Below are positions 20,482 through 32,039 of a stretch of DNA of 64,000 nt, piece by piece (the stretch's first letter is position 1; each line of letters opens with the position of its first letter). The notes below the pieces were generated by a model that worked only from the letters and a program-made list of their open reading frames with translations, did not search any database and had not been told where the DNA came from. The translations under genes were made by a program, and so were the position numbers. The DNA comes from Grifola frondosa (taxonomy: Eukaryota; Basidiomycota; Agaricomycetes; Polyporales; Grifolaceae). The stretch covers positions 558,001 to 622,000 of the forward strand of contig LUGG01000013.1 in assembly GCA_001683735.1 (NCBI GenBank), written 5' to 3'.

Positions 20482-23270
20482 TGTGGTGCACCAAATTGGA
20501 TTGGTACTCGAACATGGCAATGTGACCATTGATCAGCACATCTCAAGTCTGGCACCACTAGCATTTCATACTCATTAGGAAAGGATGTCAATATTCAAGT
20601 AATCCTACAAAAGAAGTAATACATAGAATCAGATCTATACTACTTCTTCAGGCCCAAAAGAAATCCTCATCCTCCCTAAATATAGTAGTCAAGAGATGGG
20701 ATGTACCAAGGCACCGAATCACATAAAGGCATTTGCGATATAATTGTGGAAACTGAGTGTGGAAATGCTGCAGATTGAATAATGTGCGGAGAGGGAAATG
20801 GTCATCATTAGTAATGCACTGAAGAAGTTGCTCGAGATAGTTCTCCCCAAGATAGAGAATGAATGCTGGTTAGTATAACCGATATGTACTGATCGGCCAT
20901 CACTTTGAAGTCATCCCAGTATTCGAATATCATGACAAATTTGCCTAGCCATGATGTTGAGTGCATCAGCAACAGCCCGAGAATGAACGATGAAGTCGTA
21001 GCGAGTTTCAGCAGAGAGTTCAAAGAAGGACACTATATCAATCGAAATGGCTAATCAGTAGCTTGCTCAATTAGTTACAATGAGCAAACTACGCAGGCAA
21101 CTGACTGTTGGAATAAACGTATTGTGATACGAATCAAATCTATTCCAACTATAAAGTCAACAAGATTTCATTGATATACTTATCACCAATAATCCTATAA
21201 CATACCTATTGTAAACACAATTGGCAATGTTAGGTGACAGCGAAGTTAAGTGCTAGTTACTTATCAAAAGGATTACGCAGTGTCAACCATATTGAGAATA
21301 TGTCACGTGTTATGACCTATATCCATTAATTTCGAGCAACAAGGCTATGTACGAATATGGTCAATGTCGATTACATTTCGTCATTATATCCTCATTTATT
21401 TCGTGCACTGTCAGTTACTTCCAACTTTCGTCATGATTTCAAGCAGTTCTCTATATGAACATCCTCTCTCTCAAAGTGTCACTTATGAAGACACTAACAC
21501 ATTAGAAGAGGAGACTATATCAGAAGAAAGTGAGAAATCAGAAGAGCATTGATGAAGAATTAGAAGATGGCCTTTACGCTCCTCCACCCAAGCCGGTAAT
21601 ACAAAGACCTGCTGGAAAGAGAGCATGGCAGAAAGGGAGTTATCAGATTGGTCAGAAGATAGGATGGAAACCACGTCATCGAGATAGCATACCCTTGCGA
21701 GTTTCCATGATGAAGAAAATAATGATAAAGAAGCAAGCTGCAAAAGAAAGTGCAGGATAATTAGGGACACATCTATGCTATGCAAAGACTTATCCCGTTT
21801 CTCTCTATTTGCACACATTTGTCATTACTCAGCACATTTCACCAAATCCATATCATATAATCTGGATTGGATCAGCAAATGGACACTGTGGCAACTGTGA
21901 CATGGACAAATAGACCTGTGGCTTCATATTCATGAACATTCTGGAATAACCTAGCAGAGAAGAAGTTTCTGGAACTTTCCAGAAGATTACAGTCTTCAAA
22001 AGAGGGACTTTACGAAATTTCTACTTCAGAATGTCCTGGAATAATTCAGAAGCTCAAGGAAATTTCCAGAATATTCTGACAGATTTCAGAATAACATAGG
22101 ATCATGGAGAACATCCTAGGAACTTATAGAACCTGGGAGGATTGTCCAGAAGGAGACAGAACTGTGTAGAAAGTACCAGTAGGTTAGAGATGCTTCCAGC
22201 AACTTCCAAAAGCTATTCGTCAGCAGGAAAATTGGTGGATTGGTAAGCATTGGGAGTGGATTGATAAGCAAGAAGGGGATTAGTCAGCCATAGAATAGAA
22301 TAGAATAGAATAGAATGGAAGGATTCAGGAGGGTATATAAGGGTGAGCGAAAAATCGCCGTAATCATTCGAATATATTCTTCCCCCCCCAGATTCCTCCC
22401 TCAGTAGCACTCCCTCACAATTTATATTCTTTCTCTTAACTTGAGGCACATCAGAAGTATTGCCTAGGCCCATCTGCTTACTAAGTATTGACCTGGATTG
22501 TTAACTTGCCAAAGCAAGAGACTTTGGAAGTGCAAGTTCAGGCAAAAGGTTGAAGATTGTCAAGACCTTTGTTAGGACAGAGTTCTGTCGCAAAGGAAGT
22601 TACCTAAATTGTCAACTGTCCAGACAAGAGATTCTGGAAGCACAAGGTTAGGAAAAGAAGATCAGAAGTTACTGACCTAGATTGTTAGCTTGCCAAAGCA
22701 AGAGACTTTGGGAGCGCAAGTTTAGGCAGATTAGTTGTCAGACCTTTGTTAGGACAGAAGCCCTGTCGCAAAGGCACTAGGTGAGCAGTGTTAAGAAAGA
22801 GTTTGTTTTTGTTTGGATAATTGTCCTGTGAGTGGATTGAGGAGTATAAGTCTCTGGAAAGAAGTCCAGGAGCATTTCCCCATTCACCAGGCGGAATTCG
22901 TCATAGTAGCAAAGTACTGCACCAAGGCAGTGACTTTGTAGGAAGTTTGTAGTGTATTGACAGAGCAAGCTATTTAAGTCAAGCCTTGCTATTGTTTCTA
23001 GTCCCACAGGTATATCTCGAGTAATTGAACACCGTAGAATGAAATCACAGAGCATTGTGATCCTTGTGAAAAGTAGAAAGTACGCTTTCACAACCGAACT
23101 CGACTGAGCCTCTGTCCGGAAAAGTAGGAAACCCCGTCAAGCTTGGTGCACCCGTCATTTCTAGGAAATAACCCCTCGCTATAAAACAAATATTACTCTC
23201 GTCAGATAGTCTTTTGATTATTTGGTAAAAGTAGTGGTTGTTTAATACCAATCACTGGAAATACACGACA
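20482..23270 (+). mobile_element. 2.79 kb LTR-like element, copy 2
   Basis: Almost collinear with copy 1 (2517-5306): TGTGGTG start, CACGACA end, length 2789. Differences concentrate in the first 500 bases and are mostly CG to TG or CA. It keeps the heat-shock-element arrays, AGAAT tract, TATA box and internal repeats. The 132-codon frame is broken by a two-base loss near 21548. No target duplication is visible: left flank TCGA, right flank GTGC. That suggests recombination or a chimeric end. Confidence 0.8.
21934..22095 (+). promoter_or_regulatory. Heat-shock-element arrays, copy 2
   Basis: The arrays of copy 1 are preserved: the three-unit array GAA/TTC/GAA near 21934 and the five-unit array at 21962, 21967, 21972, 21977, 21982. 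The four-unit array follows near 22060. The TATA box lies at about 22334-22341. The few base changes in this part mostly avoid the core GAA/TTC positions. Confidence 0.6.
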
Positions 23271-23284
23271 GTGCCAACAGAATG

Positions 23285-23760
23285 TCCCGGACATAAACAC
23301 ATTTTCGGTGCATGTAGTCTAACTCCGGGACACAAATACATTTTTGGTGCATATACTCTAATGTCAGGATATAGATGAATGTCCCAGATGTAAATGTATC
23401 TTCGGTGCACATATCTGAACACCAGGATATAAATGAATGTTTCTGACATGAAGTCATCTTTGGTATATATACTCTAACACTGACAAACGAATGTGTTTTT
23501 GGTGCACATACTGTAACTCCGAGAAATATATTCGGTGCAAATACCATAACACTGAGAATAAATATATATTCGATGTAAACACTGTAACACCGAGGATAAA
23601 TATATATTTGGTGTAAACACTGTAACACCAAAAAATTAATATATTTTCAATGCAAACACTTTAAGGCCGAGAAATTAATATATTTTTGGTGCACATACTA
23701 TAACACCGAGAATAAGCATGAAATATACATACATGTTCGAGGTAAACATGATTATTGTGA
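23285..23760 (+). repeat. Degenerate minisatellite
   Basis: Roughly ten units of about 38-40 bases, some expanded to near 58, each with a TTTGGTGCA-like start, ACTGTAACACCGAG-like middle and AATAAATATATA-like end. It begins immediately right of copy 2 of the 2.79 kb element. Units differ by many substitutions, so it is old. Confidence 0.65.
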
Positions 23761-24119
23761 ATATAAATCAATGTCCAAAATAAAAATACACTTTTAAAGT
23801 ATACAATGGACTATAAGTGAATGTCTGGTGTATACTCTCAAACCCCGAAATATCAATGCATCTTTAGAGTGCATACTTACATTTCAGACCATAAGTAAAT
23901 CTTCAAATTTTGAAAAACCAGCAGGTCATAATGCACTGAGACCCCACAGGCCGGACCCTAATTATAGCAAATTATGCTCATCCGGCTGGGACCGGCTCGC
24001 CTGTGAAGACAGGTTCTGCCGAACACCAGCTGGCTGTTACTACCAGACAAGTCTGACTGAAAGGTGTGGGGTGGATATTAGCTTTGCCAGCATTTCAAAC
24101 ACTGCATGCTCACATCTGT

Positions 24120-24633
24120 TGAACTCTCACCGGCAGTCCATTGGTGTTCCACTTTTCGGCAGTTGCCTGGTATTCCTCTTGATGGCCTTTCCCAACTTTT
24201 CTCCAAAGCTCACTAGCTGCCGGTTGATATGCCTCAATGAACCGGTGATCACTGCCTGGTTCACCCCCGCTGATTTCCTTGGCCCTCTCGATGATCTCCC
24301 AGAAATGTTCTGCTCATCATACTCAATATGCTGTCCACTTTTGAACATATTGTCGCTCATTTGCCTTGCAGTTTCAGTGTTTCTTCAACTTTTCCCTATT
24401 CGAAAACCACTGCCTAATTTCCTGTTTCAGCATTTTGTCAATCACCGGACATGTCAACCAAGATCATCATTAACTTCGAATTCTTCATCATTTTCTTCAT
24501 GACTTTCACTGAATTCAGTTGCCAGCTTCTTTCAAAGTGCACTTCGCTCTGATTTCAAACCATTAAAATGCTCCTCTAAAGCATTTTTCATGGCAAGAAG
24601 CTCAGGCTGTGAGAATACAATCTGGGAGGACAT
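24120..24633 (-). pseudogene. Antisense gene remnant at the left end of the KDZ region
   Basis: Starts at the ATG at 24631-24633: MSSQIVFSQPELLAMKNALE, then FNGLKSERSAL, one TGA, KKLATEFSESHEEND. Farther on, in different frames, come MLKQEIRQWFSNREKLKK and, at about 24130-24310, FWEIIERAKEISGG and FIEAYQPAASELWRKVG. This recalls hypothetical proteins often seen beside transposons in Agaricomycetes. Several stops and frame changes show it is dead. It is divergent to the transposase, a common two-gene arrangement, but its role is unknown. Confidence 0.45.
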
Positions 24634-25715
24634 TTTGCAGGTGATGGATGAGGGGAAAGTTGATTGCTTGCAGCAGTCCTACATCTCGTGTTTTCTAGTT
24701 GATCATGATTGATTGGACATTGAATCTCCAATATCCAATGCTTACATCCACCAATCAACAGTCAACTTTTCAGATTCTCAATCCAGATCCTCACACTGAT
24801 CAAAATGGGTCCACATTGTGTTACAACATACATCTTCATTCTCAAAACATATCTCACAAACATTTCACCTCTATTAAAATCACTGGGATGTCCATCTAAT
24901 GCCATTCGAAAGATGGAAGGCATGTTTCAGATCCACAGCCAGAAGGGAAAGTCATGGCGTGAAAATGGCAAATTTTTAAAATGCCGGGTGAATGCCGGTG
25001 GTTTTGACCCGGAATTGTGACCGTGTTAGCAGGATGGTTTCAAATGGAGCACAAAGTATGTAGTCACAACTGTTGAAATAATCTGTATTAACTCCAATAA
25101 GACTCCAGCATATACACTGGAGACGTCCACCTCATTGAAGAATTTTTCAGCACCCTGGGAATGGCTAAAACACACAGGAGAGTCTGATGCACTGCTCAGT
25201 GGAGTATTCCGGGTTATGCAACCCGAGCTATATGCCGCCGGCATTCAATCACTCCGGCATTTATCATGAAACCCAGACCTCCACCCATATATCGGCATGT
25301 GGACTTCGGCATTTATGGCCATCCAAATTATATCCAATTGTGAAACATTATTACACTGGGATAATTCTGGAAGACCGGCATGGATGGATCTGCTTGCAAC
25401 CCTAGGGCAGTATGACAAGGGAGAACTGGAACTGTCGACCTTCGGCATATCAGTGAGTTACGATGCCGGGATGGTGGTTGGACTTTGTGAAAAGGTGGTC
25501 CAGCATGGTGCTTGAGCGGTTGATGGGAGAGACTATGTTATGCATGTTTTATGTCATCAGAGGTTCTGGTTCATGCAGGGATAGAATATTGTCACTGGAT
25601 GTCGATGAAGCATTATGTAGATTTTACAGTGTAAATCAGGTCGTGCATATAACACGTGTGGAGGAAAGAAAAACATATAAATTGAAGGTGTATCTGTATG
25701 GCCTTCCCCTGATTC

Positions 25716-28700
25716 GAAGATGTTCAAGAAACATGTGATACCTCGGCACAATGTAATTTCCAAGGATGGCATTCGACATGCCGAATCAGACATCTTCAGC
25801 AAAAGGGCGAAAGTGAAACACACCAGCAATCCGGTGAGTGCCGGACAATCATCTCATGGCCTGTGGCGAATGGGGAAACCACCAAGTGATAATGCTAGGA
25901 CATCCCCATTGGTCGACATTGTGGAGGTGAATGAACCATATCTGCTACGAAAAACCAAGGTGAGAAACATTGATGATATCCCAGCAATTGTAGCCCTTCA
26001 CAAAGGTTGCCAGAATCAAAATGACTTCATGCGTGAATGGATACTGCAAAATAATTGGAGTTTCTTCTCAGATTGTCGAAACTGAATACCCATTGCAGGG
26101 AATGATGTGTTTGATATGTGAAGCCTGGGAGGGAACATGGAGATGTTTGGAATGCTTCAATCATCCAGTAACATGTTTGGAGTGTACCCGAAACCAACAT
26201 GCCCGATTGCCATTTCACTAGGTGGAGTCATGGACCGGTGACTATTTTTGACCAGCATGGCTTCGATCTGCTGGAGTGGAATTATACTTGGGACATGCAG
26301 GTTGACATTGTCCGGTTGAGGCAAAATGGAATGCTGGCATGGAAGGTGAATCTGATGAAGAGGACATTCCGGTAGAGGAGCCAATGCCGAATATTTCACT
26401 GACGATCAATGCGATATCCCAGACATTGGTTGTGGTGGACATCAGTGGAGTTCACCATCTGGAGATTCACTGGTGTGGATGTCCAAATGCTGCACTCTGA
26501 ATATGCAACTGCTCAACACAGCAAGTCGAAATGCCCTCGGACGGCATTCACATTCAGGGTGCTGGATGATTTTCTGCTGGAGAACAAAGAATGCAAGACT
26601 GCAGCCTTGAATTACTATAATAAGCTCTGGAGAGTCACCTCACTGGCATTTCCTCATACCATCCCAGTGAGTAGTGATTTATGTAGGTGATTTGATTTAA
26701 TGACCCAGGATAGGACCGGTATCGTAAGCTGCTGAGGGTAAGCCAGCAATGGAAAGTGCAAAATGGAGTGGGGAAGCCCATGAGCTGATGGGAGTGAAAG
26801 GACTGGGAAGCCATGGTCTTTTCTGTTCAGCTTGTCCTCAGCCTGATGTTAATCTGCCACCAAACTGGCAAAATGATGAGACCAACCAGTAAGATGGCAT
26901 TCTATTATTGATACCCCGGCAATTGACCAATTTGTTCAGCTGGAAATATACCCAGAGCTTCGTAATGGATGGCAATTTCTCTGCTGAGCATATGAAAATG
27001 AGAAAGCTGGATGATGATGTAAAGTTACGGGATGGCAAAGGATTCATGGTCCAGGACCATTATTATAAAAATCATCTGAAAGTGGCAAAGGAATCGAAAG
27101 AGGTAAGTAGAATTACTGACTGGGCAGACATGTTCACTGATATTGAGAATGCTGATCACAGCAGTCTACATGCAATGACCATGCAGTGGTCAACCAAGCA
27201 AATGCTAACCGACATAATCTGGAAGCCACCAGCATTGGAGCTGCAGCATGTGCTCGGCATGGGTGTTTTGTACCTCATTTGGTGATGGATTTCCAAAAAG
27301 GTGAACAGTGAGTCTCACCAGTATGTGTGAATGCCGGATGATATTGACCAGATGCAGGCAAAAGAACATGGATTATGTGTTCAATGGTGCTTTGGCCACA
27401 CTATGCGGCATAACTCTTCTTTTGCTGTTATATGATATCATATGTCAATATGGCAAATGGATGAGAGCATGGTTTGCTGGGAAACTGTATCTCACAATGC
27501 CGGTGGTCTTACAATTCTGCAGGGAATCGGTCTATTCCACATACATGGACATCAAGATCAATGTTTTGCCAGATATTCACTGAACTTCATAGAGGGTGCC
27601 AGCCAAATCGATGGGGAAATCATTGAGACCTTATGGGCTCCACTGAATTATATTTCTGGAAGCACTCGGGGATGTCCACAGCACATAGAAAAGAGGTCAT
27701 CGATGATCACATGAACGATTCTAACTGGAAGAAACTGACGAGGATAAGTAAGCTGACATCCCGGCAATTGGGCACATGCCGATGAATTGATAGATTTTTT
27801 CAGTCCCCTCTCTGGTGCAAAAGTACGGCAAGGCCATCGCTGGTGAACAGCTTCACCAGGAGGTTCTAGAGGAAGCCACATGGAATGCTGATGAGGGTGA
27901 TATTAAAGAATGGTGCACATGATATACAAAAGCAATGACTGAGTGGCATGTGAATGTGGAAGTCATGGATGTTTTTGAGATAAAAAAAATGTGAAGGTGA
28001 GCTGGGATATGTTTTCCATGGCACATACAGCAATCTGATATTTTCGAGCTCCAACCCATAGTGAAATTCAGCTCCAACTGGCAAAAGCCAAGGATACTGA
28101 GAGGCTTCCCCAGGGGACCATGGCATGGCTATCATCTGGCATGAGAATTCAGGAGACTCAGTAGGTGTTCCTGGCAATCTACATCATTATTTTCTAATGC
28201 AGGATAGACTATCACTGACTGCTGCAATTCGGCATATCAGCAAGAACCCAACATCGGCAGAGAAGCTACAATTGTTAGATCGCCAACAGAGACTCCAGAC
28301 AAGGATTGACAATTTTCAGAAACATGCTGCAGCACACATGATCAGTGCTGGTGACGCCGAAGGTCATCCGGCATTCACTGATGACAATGATGAACTGCCA
28401 GATCATAATTCCCCCTGGGTTGATATTCTGGAGGACGGTGTAATGGCAGATGAAATTGTCAGCCTTAGAGAAGATCTGCCACCAGAGAAGCTAATACTGC
28501 ATATGCCATCAATGCTGGGGTGGAATTCATGCTGGCGATTGCACCTGAAAAAAATCATCGAGCAAGAGGTGGAACTTCGAAAGGGACAAATGAATGATGC
28601 CCTTCACCGAATTCAGCTGGCACTTGGATACAAGTCATTTTTATACCAGACACATGTCTGTGAAGCAAACAGTCAATGGTCTAAACTTTGGTCTTTCGAT

Positions 28701-29160
28701 GAGGTCAATATGTTGAAAAATGAGATCAGGAATCAATCCCAAATTTACCATCATTCCTGGTGTTGTCTTCAAGCTTTGTATCCCAGCAATCTGATGATTC
28801 ATGATCTGAACTGGTTGACAGAGAAAAGAAGTCTGTTTGACCGGTACAAAGTTCTATCACCAGAGGACTTGAAGGTCAGCACTGCTCTAGTGGAGGCACA
28901 CACCAGGGGATTATGGAATAAACCTTTGGCTTGGTTTTGGACCATGGACCTGGCCAGTGATAGTGATGATGTAGCTTGGATGAGGAAATGTGCATATATT
29001 TTGCTATATCGCCAGTGGACCAGATCTGATGGCAAATGATATCGGCCAGCACATAGTTCACGGGTGAATTGGCTCAGAGCAAAAGCCTGGACTGATCGGT
29101 GGAGGGAAGAGGTGGTAATTGTCAGGTCTGAAATGGATTGGACTACTAAATATTTCCAGC
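25716..29160 (+). pseudogene. KDZ transposase remnant
   Basis: Ordered fragments in changing frames: an N-terminal region (25720-26085); a cysteine cluster CLICEAWEGTWRCLECF then CLECTRNQHARLPFH (26105-26220), the CxC type known with KDZ transposases; RTAFTFRVLDDFLLENKE (26540-26595); VMDGNFSAEHMKMRKLDD (26960-27015), likely carrying a catalytic Asp; IGLFHIHGHQDQCFARY (27525-27580); GEIIETLWAPLNYISGSTRG (27615-27675), likely carrying the catalytic Glu; and a long C-terminal frame (28125-29039) with STALVEAHTRGLWNKPLAWF. The protein would cut and paste the element. Multiple stops and shifts make it a pseudogene, though GT-AG introns may account for some breaks. Confidence 0.8.
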
Positions 29161-30077
29161 AAGCGAATCTCAGTGGAAAGGGCGAGCAGTAAAGATGACT
29201 GATAAAGGGCACTGGTGTTATGCAATCTGGCAAGCTGGAATGTGGAAGGCATTTGCTGATTGTGCAATGGTTACCTTTAGAGAGGTCCTTTCTCAATAGT
29301 GTGTACAATTTTAGCATTCTGGCATATTGCACTGTTTCTCCTCCGGCAATACCTTATGTGCCAGGTTGCCGCTAACATTCAACACATGCCAGTCATTAAG
29401 AAAATTGCTCATAGCATGGCATATTTTATTCTATGTATGGCATCATCCTTAGTCACCCATAGTCACCTGATGTTTTGATGAATTTTCATTTCTCAGAATC
29501 ATGTGAAGTGCATAATTCCTATGCTTCTGAAGGTCTAAGTGACAGCTTTTGTGCTCATGACCAGTATTCTGAATATAATTGCCGGATCTTCGGTGCTTCA
29601 AATTCATGAGACATATGGCCCATGATTTATCTGCATGGGTCCAAGTGGATGAAGATAACATTTTTATTGCACTGAGCACTTCTAATTGCATTTTTCCCAG
29701 GTTCTGCCATGTTGGCATTCAGTCCAAGAAGCTTCTTTTTCTAAAGATAACAATCATCAAATTTGGTGTCATATATTTTGCCATGGGTCGGTCGAATATG
29801 TCAAACCCCAAAAACCATGGTGATTTCAATTCTGAGATAATGATCAAACATTCAATATCTTAGTCAATCTCACCGGCATATATGGTAGTGTATGTCTAAA
29901 TTGGTCATCATATCTTCAGATCAGCTGTACAGCATTGCCATCAGTGCCTGTTTTCATGGACCCCAGACACCTAGATCAACTATTTGATCTTAGATGGCAA
30001 AAGATCATTGATGTAAATAATATCATTTCTGTTATATAGGGCTCTCCTGAGATTGATCCTGTCATCATTCCACTCTC

Positions 30078-30861
30078 ATGAACATCTCGCCTAACCTCCA
30101 TCATGACCGCACTCCTTTTCCAGCAAATGACCAGTTTTTTTTCAACTTCATTGACCAGAAAGTCTTTGAACTTATCTGGAGGGGGTGAGCATGTCAGTCC
30201 TGTGGTGATTTCATTTGCTGCTAATTATTTACCAGGAATGGTCCATATGCTGAATGGTTCCTCAATATCGATGAAGATTGCCAGATGGCGGCAAATATTT
30301 TAGAAGGGCAGGTGTTGGACGGCATGAGGAAGGTCATGAGGCGATCGACCGTGATCGCAGCGATTTGTGAATGTATCCCCATCAAGGAACCCCAGATTGC
30401 CAAAGAAGACATTCCCACAATTGAATGCTACATCACATTCATAACTGCCACTGCAATGTCTCGATGAGTTTGGGTAAGTGTTATTATTTTGTACCGTCAA
30501 ACATGTTGACATTGAAATTTAGCTTGTTCCAGTCAGCAGCCCCATCCCTTCCCAGCCTGACCTCACCCCCCAAACCCCGCCTGCACTGGGAGTGCTCCTC
30601 TTTAGGAATGGGGGCTTCCATACACCCCGCATGCTGAGCCTCTATACCGAAATTGGAGGACCTCAGACGCAAGGTGATCCTTCAACACCACGCACTCAAA
30701 TGTCAGTCTGCCGGTCCATTGCCATGCATCTAGGGATTGACTCGCCGAGCATCATCCTGGCACATTCCTCTGGCTCATCAGATGTTTTCCTCAATCCTGA
30801 CACTGACAATGTGCCGATCCCCTGCCTCTTCCAATGCCATGCCGAAGAACCAGACTTTTAG
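30078..30861 (+). CDS. Spliced gene of unknown function within the KDZ region
   Basis: Three exons: 30078-30184, 30236-30473 and 30523-30861. Introns are 51 and 49 bases with GTGAGC/CCAG and GTAAGT/TTTAG borders, and phases match. The model gives about 227 residues with one in-frame TGA at 30465-30467, compatible with CGA to TGA. Exon 1 has FFFNFIDQKVFELIWRG; exon 2 has YAEWFLNIDEDCQMAANIL and RRSTVIAAICECIPIKEPQ; exon 3 is Pro/Ser-rich and ends CHAEEPDF. I recognise no domain. The intact splice signals in a decayed region suggest later loss or recent arrival, and it may be transposon cargo. Confidence 0.5.
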
Positions 30862-31675
30862 CTGGTTGGACATTGTTTTCGTTTTTTTGATGGGGGAGGA
30901 AAGATGAATCGCTGTAGCTGTCCGGTGTAATTGTATCTCACATGTATTGTCATTGCTTTAAATAAATTGTATTCTGGCAAATTTGTCAAAATCCATAAAA
31001 GAACGCCGAGCTGGCATTTCAACTCTGCGCTCCAGAGTTGAAAGGTGATAATATTTATTGGACATCCGGAATTCACTCAGTCATCTGGCACCATATTGAA
31101 ATGCCACTTATTAACAAGTCTCCAGTCAATGTAACTCTGATTTTGAATCCTGCTTATGTGCATTTTATCCCCAGTGCGAAATGTACCTATAAAGCAATGA
31201 TGGTTATGTGTGGTTGCCCAGCTCTCTGTGTTTGCCTTGGCAAATGTTTTAAATATCCATTATACATTAGTCAATGGCAAATCCTGCTGTGCTTTTGATT
31301 CCCCAAGTTAAATCACTGGGAATCTTTGTAAACATCAAACACCGAGTGTTACTGCCGGTCGATCAGTCGATCAGCATCCCGGTCTTATCATGTATTCTCA
31401 TGCTAGTCAGACCTCTGGTTTCTTTGATATACAGTTGTGAGACTGCCGATATACCACAGCATGATTATTGCCGAATGTTCTATGAGTTAAGGTTATATTA
31501 AATGCCGGTGGAATATCAGTTATCAAGTTAATGTCATTTTAAAATGAAGTGGGTGTGATATGGCCAGACTGTGGTTGCAGCATGTGAAAAAGGCAACATT
31601 ATGCTGATTTATACTCGGCCGGACTGTGGTTGTGACATGCAAAATAGGTGGCAATACCCGGTTGCTATCCCGGCC

Positions 31676-31945
31676 GGACTGTGATTATGGCTGTAAACTG
31701 TAGGAAGTATTCCGGCATTCATGTGGCAATTGTTCAGCAAATCAACCAAATCACCAGCATAGTCAGCTGGCCGGACTGTAACTATAGCTGTTTCAGGATT
31801 GCTGGCTGGACTGTGATTATGGCCGTAAATTGCAGAAAATATTCCCACATTAATCTGGCAATTGTTCAGCAAATCGACCAAATCACCAGCATATTCAGCC
31901 GGCTGGACTGTAACTACAGCCGTTTCAGGATTGCTGGCCAGACTG
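31676..31945 (+). repeat. 132-base tandem repeat near the right end of the KDZ region
   Basis: Two units start with GGACTGTGATTATGG at 31676 and 31808, an offset of 132 bases. Both contain GGCAATTGTTCAGCAAATC and the related line GGACTGTAACTA. Because 132 is a multiple of three, a 129-codon frame stays open across them, but the frame is probably incidental. Confidence 0.6.
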
Positions 31946-32039
31946 TAAATACAGGAAACACCAGAAGACCGGCTGGGACCGGCTGGCCTGTGATAACAGG
32001 GCATATTTTTGACCGGCTGGCTGTTAGTAACAGGTGAAG

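Noticed and set aside
23271..23760. CRISPR-like array
   Set aside because: Units are degenerate and contiguous without unique spacers, and the host is a fungus.
31648..32037. A 129-codon repeat protein
   Set aside because: The frame is open mainly because the 132-base repeat unit is divisible by three; no start context or wider codon signal supports it.
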